Part shown: positions 19,039-27,469 of the stretch, piece by piece
Position numbering within the stretch: the first letter of the stretch is position 1
Layout of the letters: each line of letters opens with the position of its first letter
DNA from: Hyphomicrobiaceae bacterium
Lineage (GTDB): Bacteria > Pseudomonadota > Alphaproteobacteria > Rhizobiales > Hyphomicrobiaceae
NCBI GenBank assembly: GCA_016793635.1
Contig: JAEUMD010000011.1
Coordinates: 186,001 to 250,000, forward strand
Reading direction: 5' to 3'
DNA: 64,000 nucleotides
Made by a program: the position numbers and the translations under genes
Notes under the pieces: generated by a model
The model's input: only the letters and a program-made list of their open reading frames with translations
What the model was told of the DNA's origin: nothing
Database searches by the model: none

Positions 19039-21911
19039 TTGCCGGCCTCCCGGAAGCTCGCGCCGAACATCGAAACATCGGGCAGGACACGGCCCGAAGG
19101 ATTGACCAGCCGCTCGAAGCGCGGTGACGTCTCGTGGGCTTCGTCGGGCCGGGCCGGCTCGATCGCGACGCGCAGGTCGTACCACGCAGCCTGGCCGGTG
19201 ACGGGGTCGGAGTTAGAGAAGCGATAGCCGCCCGCGCGCTCGGGCAGAAGTTCGCTGATGAGATGGTTGAGGAGGAAGCCCTGCGTCGCCTCCGGCGCGT
19301 CGTCGGCGAGGTTCCAGGCGCCCGACCGCTTGCCGATCGCGTTCCAGGTCCACACCGTCTTCTCGTTGACGCCGTCCATCAGGCGAACCTGGCAGCGCAC
19401 GCGGCCAATCTCGCTCTTCACCCACACCCAGCCGTCATCCTTGACGCCGAGCTGACGCGCCAACTCGTAGTGCATGTAGAGGCGGTTGGCGGCCGTGATC
19501 TGGCGCAGCCAGGCGTTCTGCGAGCCCCACGAGTGATACATGTGCATCGGGCGCTGCGTCACCGCGTAGAACGGGAACTTCGCCTCGTCCACCAGAGAGC
19601 CTTCGAACGGCTTGTACCAGAAGGGCAGCGGATCGAAGAACGCTTCGATGCGCTTTCGGTGTGACTCGGGCGGCTTCACGGCTCCATGCCCGCGCGCGGC
19701 GAGACGGAACTTCTGCATCGGCTCGAGGTAGAGCTGGAAGATGATCGGATCGGACGAGCCGATGAAGCCGACGCTCTTCGCCCACTCCAGATAATCCTTG
19801 TTGGCGTGCTTGAAGTAGCGCTGCTCGGGCTTGAGGTGGTGCGCATAGAAGCAGCCGTTGGCGATGTACTGGTCGAGCTGCCGGGGATTGACCTCGCCCT
19901 TGCCGTAGCTCTTGCCGTCCTTGCCGCGGAAACCGGCGAGCGGGCCGAGGCCCGGTGCGCGCTCGTGGTTGACGATGTAGTCGGCATAGCCGCCCGGGTA
20001 TTTCGGCTGCCCGTCGTCGTTGACGAAGCCCGGCAGCTTGAGACGCGCGCCGAGATCGATCAGCACGGTCTGGAAACCGCGCACGTCACGGTCGGGCTGC
20101 ACCACCGGCTGGCGGATCGAATCCGCAGCCGCGTCCGGCTCGGAGACTGGGCGGTCGAGCAGCGAGATGCAGTCCCAGCGCTCGAGGTAGGTGGTATCGG
20201 GCAGGATCAGGTCGGCGTATGGCACCATCTCCGAGAAGTAGCTGTCGGAGTAGATGATCTTCGGGATCTTGTAGTCGCCGGTCTTCGGGTCCTTGTCCGT
20301 CAGGTACTTCAGCACCGCCGGAACGTTCATCGTCGAGTTCCAGCTCATGTTCGCCATGTACATGAACAGGACGTCGACGGGATACGGATCACCGAGCGCC
20401 GCGTTGGTGATGACCATGTGCATCAGGCCGTGGGCGGCAAGGGGCGCGTCCCACGAGTAGGCCTTGTCGATGCGCTCGGGATTGCCCTCGGCATCGACGA
20501 GGAGATCCTCGGGCCCCATCGGGAATCCGAGCGGCGGGCCGGTCAGCGGCGTCATCGGCTTCACCGTGCCGGCCTTGCCCGCGGGCTTCAGCGGCGGCGG
20601 CGTCGGCCGCGGATAGGGCGGCTTGTAACGGAAGCCGCCGGGGCAATCGATGGAGCCGAGCAGGATCTGCACGAAGTGAAGCAGGCGAGCCGTGTGGAAG
20701 CCGTTGGAGTGGGCCGAGATACCACGCATGGCGTGCATCGAGATCGGGCGGCCGATCATCTTCTCGTGGCGGCGGCCGGCCCAATCGGTCCACGGCACGT
20801 CGAGCACGACCTCCTGCTTGAAGGCGACGTCGGCGAGCTCCTGGGCGATACGGCGCGTGGTGGCGGCCGGGATGCCGCTCTCCTTTTCGGCACGCTCGGG
20901 CGAGTATTCCGCGGAGAGATAGCGCTCGGCGAGGATCTGGAACGACGGCACGGCGGTGCGGCCGTCGGCGAGCGTGTACGAGCCCGTGAGAGCCGGCGTC
21001 ACGTCGACGCCGGTCGCGTCTGCCAGGGCACCCTTCGTCTTGTCGAAGCAGAGCGGCTTGCCGTTGGCGTCACGCGCGAACAGTCCGTCGTCGGCGGCGC
21101 CAGGATCGCGGATCACCAACCATGGCGCGTTGGTGTAGCGCACGAGGAACGGCAGATCGACCTGCTCGGTGCGCAGAAGCTCGTGGATGAGCGCGCCGAT
21201 GAACACGCCATCGGTACCGGGCTTTAGGCCGATCCACTCGTCGGCGATCGCCTGATACCCGGTGCGCACGGGATTGACAGTGACGACCTTGACGCCGCGC
21301 TCTTTGAGTTTGCCGAGACCCATCTTGATCGGGTTCGAGGCATGATCCTCGGCGACGCCGAAGAGCATGAAATACTTCGTGCGCTCCCAGTCGGGATCAC
21401 CGAACTCCCAGAACGCGCCGCCGAAGGTGTAAAGGCCGCCCGCCGCCATGTTCACCGAGCAGAAGCCGCCGTGCGCGGCGAAGTTCAACGTGCCGAACTG
21501 CTGCGCCCACCAGCCGGTGAGCGACTGCGACTGGTCGCGGCCAGTGAAGAACGCGAGCTTCTTGGGATCGGTCTTTCGCACGTCGCCGAGCCACTTGGCC
21601 GCCGTCTCCAGCGCCTCGTCCCACGAGATCTCGACATACTCTCCCGAACCGCGCTCACCGACCCGCTTCAGCGGCGCCTTGAGGCGTGCCGGCGAATAGT
21701 GCTGCATGATGCCGGCGGAGCCCTTGCCGCACAGCACACCCTTGTTGACGGGGTGGTCGCGGTTGCCCTCGATGTAACGGACCTTGCCGTTCTTCAGGTA
21801 CACCTTGATGCCGCAGCGGCAGGCGCACATGTAGCATGTCGAGGTCTTGATCTCGTCCGCAGGCGATACGTCGATTGCCACGTGCGGCTCGTTCGACGAC
21901 GAAATGCTCAT
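19035..21911 (-). CDS. soeA: SoeA: molybdopterin catalytic subunit of cytoplasmic sulfite dehydrogenase
   Basis: A 958-residue DMSO-reductase-family enzyme. The N-terminal [4Fe-4S] motif is exact: Cys26-x2-Cys29-x3-Cys33-x27-Cys61. The likely molybdenum ligand is Cys151 in HGGFCSVNM, as in SoeA, PhsA and PsrA but not DmsA (Ser). No Tat signal precedes the cluster, so the enzyme should face the cytoplasm. This is the key difference from periplasmic thiosulfate/polysulfide/DMSO reductases and fits SoeABC, which oxidises sulfite to sulfate. The start at 21911 has a strong GGGGAGGAAG site. A possible persulfide-repressor operator lies 120 bp upstream. Confidence 0.85.
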   Translation of the reverse strand: MSISSSNEPHVAIDVSPADEIKTSTCYMCACRCGIKVYLKNGKVRYIEGNRDHPVNKGVLCGKGSAGIMQHYSPARLKAPLKRVGERGSGEYVEISWDEALETAAKWLGDVRKTDPKKLAFFTGRDQSQSLTGWWAQQFGTLNFAAHGGFCSVNMAAGGLYTFGGAFWEFGDPDWERTKYFMLFGVAEDHASNPIKMGLGKLKERGVKVVTVNPVRTGYQAIADEWIGLKPGTDGVFIGALIHELLRTEQVDLPFLVRYTNAPWLVIRDPGAADDGLFARDANGKPLCFDKTKGALADATGVDVTPALTGSYTLADGRTAVPSFQILAERYLSAEYSPERAEKESGIPAATTRRIAQELADVAFKQEVVLDVPWTDWAGRRHEKMIGRPISMHAMRGISAHSNGFHTARLLHFVQILLGSIDCPGGFRYKPPYPRPTPPPLKPAGKAGTVKPMTPLTGPPLGFPMGPEDLLVDAEGNPERIDKAYSWDAPLAAHGLMHMVITNAALGDPYPVDVLFMYMANMSWNSTMNVPAVLKYLTDKDPKTGDYKIPKIIYSDSYFSEMVPYADLILPDTTYLERWDCISLLDRPVSEPDAAADSIRQPVVQPDRDVRGFQTVLIDLGARLKLPGFVNDDGQPKYPGGYADYIVNHERAPGLGPLAGFRGKDGKSYGKGEVNPRQLDQYIANGCFYAHHLKPEQRYFKHANKDYLEWAKSVGFIGSSDPIIFQLYLEPMQKFRLAARGHGAVKPPESHRKRIEAFFDPLPFWYKPFEGSLVDEAKFPFYAVTQRPMHMYHSWGSQNAWLRQITAANRLYMHYELARQLGVKDDGWVWVKSEIGRVRCQVRLMDGVNEKTVWTWNAIGKRSGAWNLADDAPEATQGFLLNHLISELLPERAGGYRFSNSDPVTGQAAWYDLRVAIEPARPDEAHETSPRFERLVNPSGRVLPDVSMFGASFREAGK

Positions 21912-22031
21912 CAAGCTTCCTCCCCTTGGCGGCCGGCTTCGTTCGGTCCGGTCCTGTCGAGGCACAACGACATGCTGCTCGACAAGCCGCCCCGAGGACG
22001 GCGTCGCGAAAACAGATTGGTTCGCGCCTCA

Positions 22032-22049
22032 TATTCAATATGTCGAATA
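22032..22049. promoter_or_regulatory. ATTC-N8-GAAT palindrome upstream of soeABC
   Basis: TATTC, 8 bases, GAATA: perfect 5-base half-sites in an AT-rich island within GC-rich DNA, 121 bp before the soeA start. ATTC-N8-GAAT is, as I recall, the consensus for SqrR/BigR-type ArsR repressors that sense sulfide or persulfide. No arsR-type gene is in the window. Confidence 0.55.
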
Positions 22050-22504
22050 CATGGCGTGACGGCGTTCAAGCAAGCCCCTTGGCGGCAGTCCACGCGGGAA
22101 CGCACCGGGAAAGCGGCGCCCGACACGCGCCCGGTGCCCAACCCGCCGCAACGCGACAATAGCGGCCAACCGCCTGTTTCTCGACTGTTATGCGTTCCGG
22201 CCCGGCGACATCGTCGGCGACGTCCGGCTGCCGGAGCACCCACCCGGGCGGTTTGTCGCATCGCTCGCACACGCCGCCAGCGCGCTCCGGTTTGGTGCTC
22301 GCCGGATCGCCACCGCCATCGGCACCGCGATTGCACCGCCGGTTTCGCCCTACGCTCCTGCTCGCATCAAGAAAGTTACCGGGCGACCAAGTGCGCTGCC
22401 ATCTCGTGCGATCCGATGCTCTCGCAAGACGCCCTCTCACGTTTCGCCGAAAGCGTGAAAGCCAAGCACAGCTCATGGTTTAAAGTCCTCCTCGCCACGG
22501 CTAT

Positions 22505-22522
22505 GGAACAAGTGCTTGTCCC
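22505..22522. promoter_or_regulatory. inverted repeat upstream of the crotonase gene
   Basis: GGAACAAG-TG-CTTGTCCC, seven of eight positions paired, 52 bp before the 22574 start. It could be an operator for that gene. The binding protein is unknown. Confidence 0.3.
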
Positions 22523-22573
22523 GCGCAGCCCCAAGCACGCGAGTGCCCCACGCACGCTCGCCGTCAGTGAAAG

Positions 22574-23365
22574 ATGCCAATGTCCTCAGATCACCTGCTT
22601 TACGAGACACTGCCTGGCGGCATTGCCCTGGCGACACTCAACCGCCCCGAGGCACGCAACGCCCTCACGTTCGAGATGTATGAGCGCTTGGCCGATGTTT
22701 GCCGCGCGATCACTCCAGGCGGCCCGGTGAAGGCCTTGATCGTGACGGGGGCGGGAACCAAGGCTTTCGCCGCCGGCACGGACATCTCCGCATTCCGCGA
22801 TTTCCGCACCCCCGAGCAGGCCATAGCCTACGAGCGCAAGATGGACGGCGTGCTGGGTGCCATCGAGACCTGCGCCGTGCCGACGATCGCCGCGATCTCG
22901 GGCGCCTGCACCGGCGGCGGCGGCGCCATCGCGGCGTGTTGCGACCTGCGTATCGCCACCCGCGACATGCGTTTCGGGTTTCCGATCGCTCGCACGCTCG
23001 GCAACTGCCTGTCGATGACCAATCTCGCCCGCCTCGCCGCTCTGATCGGCGCCGCGCGGACCAAGGAGATCCTGTTCACGGCACGCCTCATCGAGGCGTC
23101 CGAGGCGTTGGCCTGCGGGCTCGTCAGCGAAGTGCTCGACGATCATGCGGCGCTGATGCAGCGGGCGGGCGACCTCGCCCGCCAACTCACCACCCATGCG
23201 CCGCTCACTTTGCGCGCCACGAAGGAAGCGCTGCGGCGCCTGCGCGACGCAGGCGAGCCGGGCCGCGACCACGATCTGATCGCTCTCTGCTATGCGTCGG
23301 AGGACTTTCGCGAGGGCATGGATGCCTTCCTCGCCAAGCGACAACCGGAATGGAAGGGCCAGTGA
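22574..23365 (+). CDS. enoyl-CoA hydratase/isomerase (crotonase) family protein
   Basis: A 263-residue crotonase-fold protein acting on a CoA thioester. Both oxyanion-hole segments are clear: KAFAAGTDISAF (about 65-76) and SGACTGGGGAIAACCDL (about 108-124). The position of the first catalytic glutamate of true hydratases (usually F-P-E) reads FGFPIARTLGN here, so a classical hydratase reaction is doubtful. Isomerase, thioesterase-like or decarboxylase chemistry is possible. GTGAAAG precedes the ATG; a second ATG two codons in is an alternative. A small hydrolase gene follows 18 bp later. Confidence 0.85.
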   Translation: MPMSSDHLLYETLPGGIALATLNRPEARNALTFEMYERLADVCRAITPGGPVKALIVTGAGTKAFAAGTDISAFRDFRTPEQAIAYERKMDGVLGAIETCAVPTIAAISGACTGGGGAIAACCDLRIATRDMRFGFPIARTLGNCLSMTNLARLAALIGAARTKEILFTARLIEASEALACGLVSEVLDDHAALMQRAGDLARQLTTHAPLTLRATKEALRRLRDAGEPGRDHDLIALCYASEDFREGMDAFLAKRQPEWKGQ

Positions 23366-23383
23366 CTGCATGAGCGCCGCCAC

Positions 23384-23992
23384 ATGAAAACGTCCGATGT
23401 CGAGATCCTCATCGTGCCCGGTTGGTCGGGTTCGGGTCCTGACCACTGGCAGTCGCGGTGGCAGCGAAATCTACGTACCGCGCGCCGGGTGGAGCAAAGC
23501 GACTGGCTGCATCCCGACCGTGACGCCTGGGTCGCGGCTTTGATCGAGGCGGCGGCGACAACGGCGCCCGACAAGCCCGTCATCCTCATCGCCCACAGCC
23601 TCGGCGTCGCCACCGTCGCACACGCGGCAGCGCGGCTTCCTGCGGGCAGCATCGCCGGCGCGTTCCTCGTCGGGCCGGCCGACGTCGACAACGCGGACCG
23701 ATGGCCGGTGACAGAGGGCTACACGTTCAACAAATCGCATAACGGCTTCGCGCCGCTGCCGCTGCGGCCGCTCGGCTTCCCGTCCGTTCTGATAGCGTCG
23801 TCGAACGATCCGTATTGCTCGTTCGACCGCGCCACGGCTCTCGGAGCGGCCTGGGGATCGACACTCGTTCCCGCGGGCGAGGCCGGACACATCAATGTCG
23901 CGTCCGGCCATGGACCCTGGCCCGAGGGTCTGATGCGGCTCGGCTGGTTCCTGAAAAAGCTCGGTGAGCCGCCGGCGCGAAGCCTCCACTGA
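23384..23992 (+). CDS. RBBP9/YdeN family alpha/beta hydrolase
   Basis: A 202-residue serine hydrolase of the RBBP9/YdeN family. The N-terminal VPGWSGSGPDHWQSRW is diagnostic. The catalytic triad appears as Ser72 in AHSLG, Asp141 in SSNDPYC and His168 in EAGHIN. Natural substrates are unknown; family members hydrolyse small esters in vitro. It lies 18 bp behind the crotonase gene, so it may act on a product of the same pathway, but that is inference. Confidence 0.9.
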   Translation: MKTSDVEILIVPGWSGSGPDHWQSRWQRNLRTARRVEQSDWLHPDRDAWVAALIEAAATTAPDKPVILIAHSLGVATVAHAAARLPAGSIAGAFLVGPADVDNADRWPVTEGYTFNKSHNGFAPLPLRPLGFPSVLIASSNDPYCSFDRATALGAAWGSTLVPAGEAGHINVASGHGPWPEGLMRLGWFLKKLGEPPARSLH

Positions 23993-24123
23993 AAGCGCCA
24001 AACCCCGCACGAGCAGATTGACTCGCGCGGGGCCACAGTCACGAAGGCAAGGAACCCTGGGCGTCGCGAAATCTGCGCGCGCACCGTTTGGTCAGAGGCG
24101 ATCGAGCGCGAGAATCGTGCCCG

Positions 24124-24447
24124 TTACTTCGACGCCTCGATCTCGGTCACGGCCTTGGCGAGAAACTCGCTCATCACGTTGCGCAGCTCACCTTCGGAAA
24201 CCTTCACGCCCTTGGCGTCGAGGTCGCCCTTCACCTTGCGCATCACGTCGTCGTCACCCTTCTCGGCGAGGTCGGCGCGACGCACTTCCTTGACGTACTC
24301 CTCGATCTCGGCAGCCGACTTGCCGAGCTTCGCTCCAGCCCACTCGGCCAACATCTTGTTACGCCGCGACTCGGCTTTGAACTTCAGCTCCGCATCGTGC
24401 GCGAACTTCTTCTCGTAGCCCTTTTCGCGATCGTCGAACGTCGTCAT
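24124..24447 (-). CDS. F1-ATPase inhibitor zeta subunit (DUF1476)
   Basis: A 107-residue, highly charged helical protein of the DUF1476 family. This is the zeta subunit, characterised in Paracoccus denitrificans, that blocks ATP hydrolysis by the F1FO-ATPase. The N-terminal inhibitory segment MTTFDDREKGYEKKFAHD is typical. I chose the ATG at 24447, which has GGAGG upstream, over an ATG four codons earlier. It stands alone, divergent from purC across 371 bp, the usual neighbourhood in alphaproteobacteria. Confidence 0.92.
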   Translation of the reverse strand: MTTFDDREKGYEKKFAHDAELKFKAESRRNKMLAEWAGAKLGKSAAEIEEYVKEVRRADLAEKGDDDVMRKVKGDLDAKGVKVSEGELRNVMSEFLAKAVTEIEASK

Positions 24448-24818
24448 TCCTGCCTCCAAATTCGCTCAACCTCGGCGCGAGTCGCGCCAAAATGACACGC
24501 AAAGCGTGCTGCCAGTTGCATCCGCGCCAGCCGTGGCCGAGGAGCAATACCCCGCAGCCCCCGCGAAATCAACGGCTTGCCGACCCGGTTAACGACTTGG
24601 CGTCGCGCCCTGCCGTCAAGATTGTTTCCGCCACCCGGTTCGGCTAGTGTCGGGGCGAAAATAAAGTGGCGCGGACGAGCCCGGCGCGGCCCTCGAAGGG
24701 GCGAAACTCGCTGCTACATCAATGGGTCTGTGGCGGCCGCCTTCAGGTGCCGGCCGAAATCGTCGCCGGAGCGCCGCCAGCAACGAGAATAAAAGAGCAC
24801 ATGATCAGAGGACTACCG
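24448..24818. other. divergent promoter region between zeta subunit and purC
   Basis: 371 bp with no credible gene. The frame into purC is open from 24666 but its first 51 codons lack coding character. I see no riboswitch; the area must hold both promoters, but no -35/-10 pair stands out. Confidence 0.4.
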
Positions 24819-25607
24819 ATGAACAAGCGTCGTCGTGTCTACGAGGGCAAGGCCAAGGTACTCTACGAGGGACCGGAGCCGGGCACACTCATCCAGCATT
24901 TCAAGGACGACGCCACCGCGTTCAATGCGAAGAAGCATGCATTGATCGAAGGCAAGGGCGTGTTGAACAACCGTATCTCCGAGGTGATCTTCACGCGCCT
25001 CGGCGAGATCGGCGTGCCGACGCACTTCATCAAGCGCATCAACATGCGCGAGCAGTTGATCCGCGAAGTCGAGATCATTCCGCTTGAGGTCGTCGTGCGC
25101 AACGTCGCCGCGGGCTCGCTGGCGACGCGCCTCGGTCTCGAGGAAGGCACACCGCTGCCGCGCTCGATCATCGAGTTCTACTACAAGGCCGACAACCTCA
25201 ACGATCCGATGGTCGCGGAAGAGCACATCACCGCGTTCGGCTGGGCCGCGCCCTCCGAGATCGACGAGATCATGCAGCTCGCGCTGCGCATCAACGACTT
25301 CCTCGTCGGCCTGTTCCTCGGCATCGGCATCCGCCTCGTCGACTTCAAGGTCGAGTTCGGCCGCCTGTGGGACAACGACACGATGCGCATCGTGCTGGCC
25401 GACGAGATCAGCCCGGATTGCTGCCGCCTTTGGGACATGCAGTCGGGTGAGAAGCTCGACAAGGATCGCTTCCGTCGCGATCTCGGCGGCATGCTGGAGG
25501 CGTACCAGGAGGTCGCGAAGCGTCTCGGCGTTCTGGCGGAGCCGCGCCCGCCGAAGGGCGCGGGCCCGGTGCTCGTCGCGTCGAACGGCGGCACCAAGCC
25601 GAACTGA
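24819..25607 (+). CDS. purC: SAICAR synthetase
   Basis: Phosphoribosylaminoimidazole-succinocarboxamide synthase, the purine step adding aspartate to CAIR with ATP. The 262 residues begin [15 protein letters not shown], with the family's GKAK motif; [14 protein letters not shown] and the [12 protein letters not shown] motif are also present. AGAGGA lies 7 bases before the ATG at 24819, better than the ATG at 24801. The C-terminus carries an extra tail of about 20 residues rich in Pro/Gly. It starts the pur gene cluster. Confidence 0.96.
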   Translation: MNKRRRVYEGKAKVLYEGPEPGTLIQHFKDDATAFNAKKHALIEGKGVLNNRISEVIFTRLGEIGVPTHFIKRINMREQLIREVEIIPLEVVVRNVAAGSLATRLGLEEGTPLPRSIIEFYYKADNLNDPMVAEEHITAFGWAAPSEIDEIMQLALRINDFLVGLFLGIGIRLVDFKVEFGRLWDNDTMRIVLADEISPDCCRLWDMQSGEKLDKDRFRRDLGGMLEAYQEVAKRLGVLAEPRPPKGAGPVLVASNGGTKPN

Positions 25608-25730
25608 CCGGGGCCGAGTAGCTCCAAAGGCGGCGAGCGGCTTCCAAGTCGCTCGCTGTCTCGTATCCGCGGCGCCCCGGCGACGTCACGGCGCTCCGCA
25701 CCGCCATCCCAACCACTCCCGGCGAGCATC

Positions 25731-25973
25731 ATGAAAGCCCAGATCAAGATAACCCTCAAGAACGGCGTTCTCGACCCGCAAGGCAAGGCCATTGGTCATG
25801 CTCTCGAAGGGCTCGGATTTTCAGGAATCGGCGACGTGCGCCAGGGCAAGTACATCGAGGTCGCCCTCACCGAGACGGACGAGGCGAAGGCACGGGAAGC
25901 TGTCGAGCGCATGTGCAAGGACCTGCTCGCCAACACGGTAATCGAGAACTACTCCTTCGAAATTGTCGGCTGA
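25731..25973 (+). CDS. purS: FGAM synthase subunit PurS
   Basis: Small subunit (80 residues) of the three-part phosphoribosylformylglycinamidine synthase PurLQS; it bridges PurL and the glutaminase PurQ and helps channel ammonia. The sequence has the PurS pattern: K-I-x-L-K-N-G-V-L-D-P-Q-G-K-A-I near the start and ending NTVIENYSFEIVG. It lies between purC and purQ. purL is not in the window. Confidence 0.95.
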   Translation: MKAQIKITLKNGVLDPQGKAIGHALEGLGFSGIGDVRQGKYIEVALTETDEAKAREAVERMCKDLLANTVIENYSFEIVG

Positions 25974-25986
25974 GGCGGGCCGGACC

Positions 25987-26130
25987 ATGAGCCCAATGGA
26001 CCAGCACGGGCAGGGGAAGGATGGCGGTGACGCCGGCAAGGCGGTCGCCTTCCTTGCCGTCAAGGCCGCCATTTTCATTCTGCTTCCGCTGATCGCAGCC
26101 GTTGTCGCTGCTCTGGTGATGCTCAAATGA
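25987..26130 (+). CDS. 47-residue single-helix membrane protein of the purSQ cluster
   Basis: ATG at 25987, 13 bp after the purS stop, to TGA 26128-26130. The protein has a polar Gly/Asp/Lys-rich N-terminus of about 18 residues and one strong hydrophobic helix (residues 19-45) ending MLK. Its stop overlaps the next start as ATGA, so it is coupled on both sides. I recall an alphaproteobacterial family described as a small membrane protein associated with FGAM synthase, and the position fits. It may tether the PurLQS complex to the membrane, but that is speculation. Confidence 0.75.
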   Translation: MSPMDQHGQGKDGGDAGKAVAFLAVKAAIFILLPLIAAVVAALVMLK

Positions 26131-26681
26131 CAGCGACGAAGGAGTTCGGTAGGTCGGCGACCGTCGCGCTCGCCATCGTTCTCTCTGCGACCCTGTCCCG
26201 CGCAGCCGAGCCACCTGCAAAGCCCGTCGTATCCCAACAGGCGCTCGCTCTGGCCCCTGGCGTACCCGTGCAGATCGCCTGCGCAACCAAGTCCGTCGTC
26301 GTCGCCACGGGTGCGGCGAACGCGACCAGCGGGAACCTTATGCTCAAGCTGGAGCTTGCCGCCGAGGGGGAGACCAAGGGCCTGTGGAGCATTCTCGCGG
26401 TCGACCCCAACCACAAAGGCTCGCTGGCCACCATGCAGGCGGAAACCTGCGCAAATGGCTGTCCGCTGGCGCTCGGCGAAGCCGATGTGCAGCTCTGGGC
26501 TCCGGCGCCGAAGGGCGTTGTCGAACTCGGCGCGGACGAGTTGCTGATGCTTGCCGTGCTTAAAACGGCGAGCCTCGAGCTCAAGGTTTCGACGTTCCGC
26601 GGCCAGCAGATCGAGGCGCTCGAGAGCGGTACGTGCCGTGCCGCATCGGAACCGGACAAAGCCGAACCGGCTAAGCCCTGA
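26127..26681 (+). CDS. exported hypothetical protein in the pur cluster
   Basis: A 184-residue protein with a signal peptide (residues 1-26, cleavage near SRA-AEP) and a beta-rich mature domain with three cysteines, including CANGC near residue 110. It ends in a Lys/Glu/Pro tail. The ATG overlaps the stop of the 47-residue gene, so it is translated from the same message as purS. No family is recognised. A periplasmic product from a purine operon is unexpected; it may simply share the promoter. A 6-bp hairpin (26690-26706) follows between convergent genes. Confidence 0.7.
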   Translation: MTATKEFGRSATVALAIVLSATLSRAAEPPAKPVVSQQALALAPGVPVQIACATKSVVVATGAANATSGNLMLKLELAAEGETKGLWSILAVDPNHKGSLATMQAETCANGCPLALGEADVQLWAPAPKGVVELGADELLMLAVLKTASLELKVSTFRGQQIEALESGTCRAASEPDKAEPAKP

Positions 26682-26721
26682 CACGCCCTGGCACCTCTAT
26701 GGTGCCGCCTTCGCCATACTG

Positions 26722-27360
26722 TCAGAACCAGCCCGTATTGCGCTCGACCGCCGGCCGGCGACGCCCACCCGCTGCCGCTGGCCGTCCGAAGATCGAGCTG
26801 CGAGGCCCCTTGCGTGGTGCCGGCTTGTGCTCACGCGGGACCGAAGTGTTGGCCGCGCCCCCGGCCTCGCCCCCTCGCCCGAAGAACGTGGACCGAACCG
26901 CCAGGAGAAGCGCGCCTGCTGCCATGCCGGCGAATCCGAGATGCATGTCGCTAAGCTTGCGATGGGGCGCGAGCGAACTCGGCGACCATCGGCGATAGAT
27001 GACGTCGACACGCTCGCCGACCCTTAGCCTGCGGGCGGCGGGCGGCAACCAAATGCCACTTTCGCGGACGAAATCGATCCGCCCGGGCGCAGCGACGGGC
27101 GTGTCTCGCTCCACTTTGACGGGTTTATCCATGCGGCGGACGTGATGAGACGCCGCCACCGCCGAGACGCGCCGCCCCTCGGCATCGGCAAAGCCCACCT
27201 CGACCTTGCCGTCCGGACGGACAAATTCGACGACGGCTGCAGCGTGGTTGCATGTCAACCAGTCGTAAACCTGCACGCCGACCGGCAGGAGCCCGGCAAA
27301 CAAGGCGATGAGGCCGAGCTTCAGCAGCATGTCGGACATCATTTCGCGGAACGGGGCCAT
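26722..27360 (-). CDS. DUF3592-like membrane protein
   Basis: A 212-residue protein with an N-terminal membrane helix (about 11-30), a beta-rich extracytoplasmic domain (VVEFVRPDGKVEVGFADAEG, then a V-G-E-R-V-D-V-I-Y-R segment near 115), a second helix (about 142-158) and a basic Pro/Arg/Gly tail. The domain between two helices with a VGExVxVxY motif resembles DUF3592. It lies on the opposite strand between the pur genes and purQ, so it is not part of that operon. Function unknown. Confidence 0.65.
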   Translation of the reverse strand: MAPFREMMSDMLLKLGLIALFAGLLPVGVQVYDWLTCNHAAAVVEFVRPDGKVEVGFADAEGRRVSAVAASHHVRRMDKPVKVERDTPVAAPGRIDFVRESGIWLPPAARRLRVGERVDVIYRRWSPSSLAPHRKLSDMHLGFAGMAAGALLLAVRSTFFGRGGEAGGAANTSVPREHKPAPRKGPRSSIFGRPAAAGGRRRPAVERNTGWF

Positions 27361-27469
27361 GGCTCCTCCCTTTCAGGAGACGAGCCTAAACGGTGAGGGT
27401 TGAGTTGCCGTAAAGCATGCCGCGCTGCTAAAAGGGCGCCAGTTCGAGCCTGGCCAGAGAGAGTCGAGC

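Larger units (their letters stand above)
21912..22573. other. divergent control region between soeABC and a crotonase gene
   Basis: About 660 bp without a credible gene; the open frames are low-complexity arginine/alanine shadows. It holds an AT-rich operator-like palindrome at 22032-22049 and an inverted repeat at 22505-22522. The soe side therefore has a leader of roughly 100 bases or more. The rest shows nothing I can name. Confidence 0.5.

Noticed and set aside
19686-21227. 513-codon frame antisense to soeA
   Set aside because: Same shadow pattern; soeA carries the full cluster and cofactor motifs.
17321-21911. DMSO reductase (dmsABC) or thiosulfate/polysulfide reductase
   Set aside because: The catalytic subunit has no Tat signal and uses a Cys ligand; the layout and lengths fit SoeABC better.
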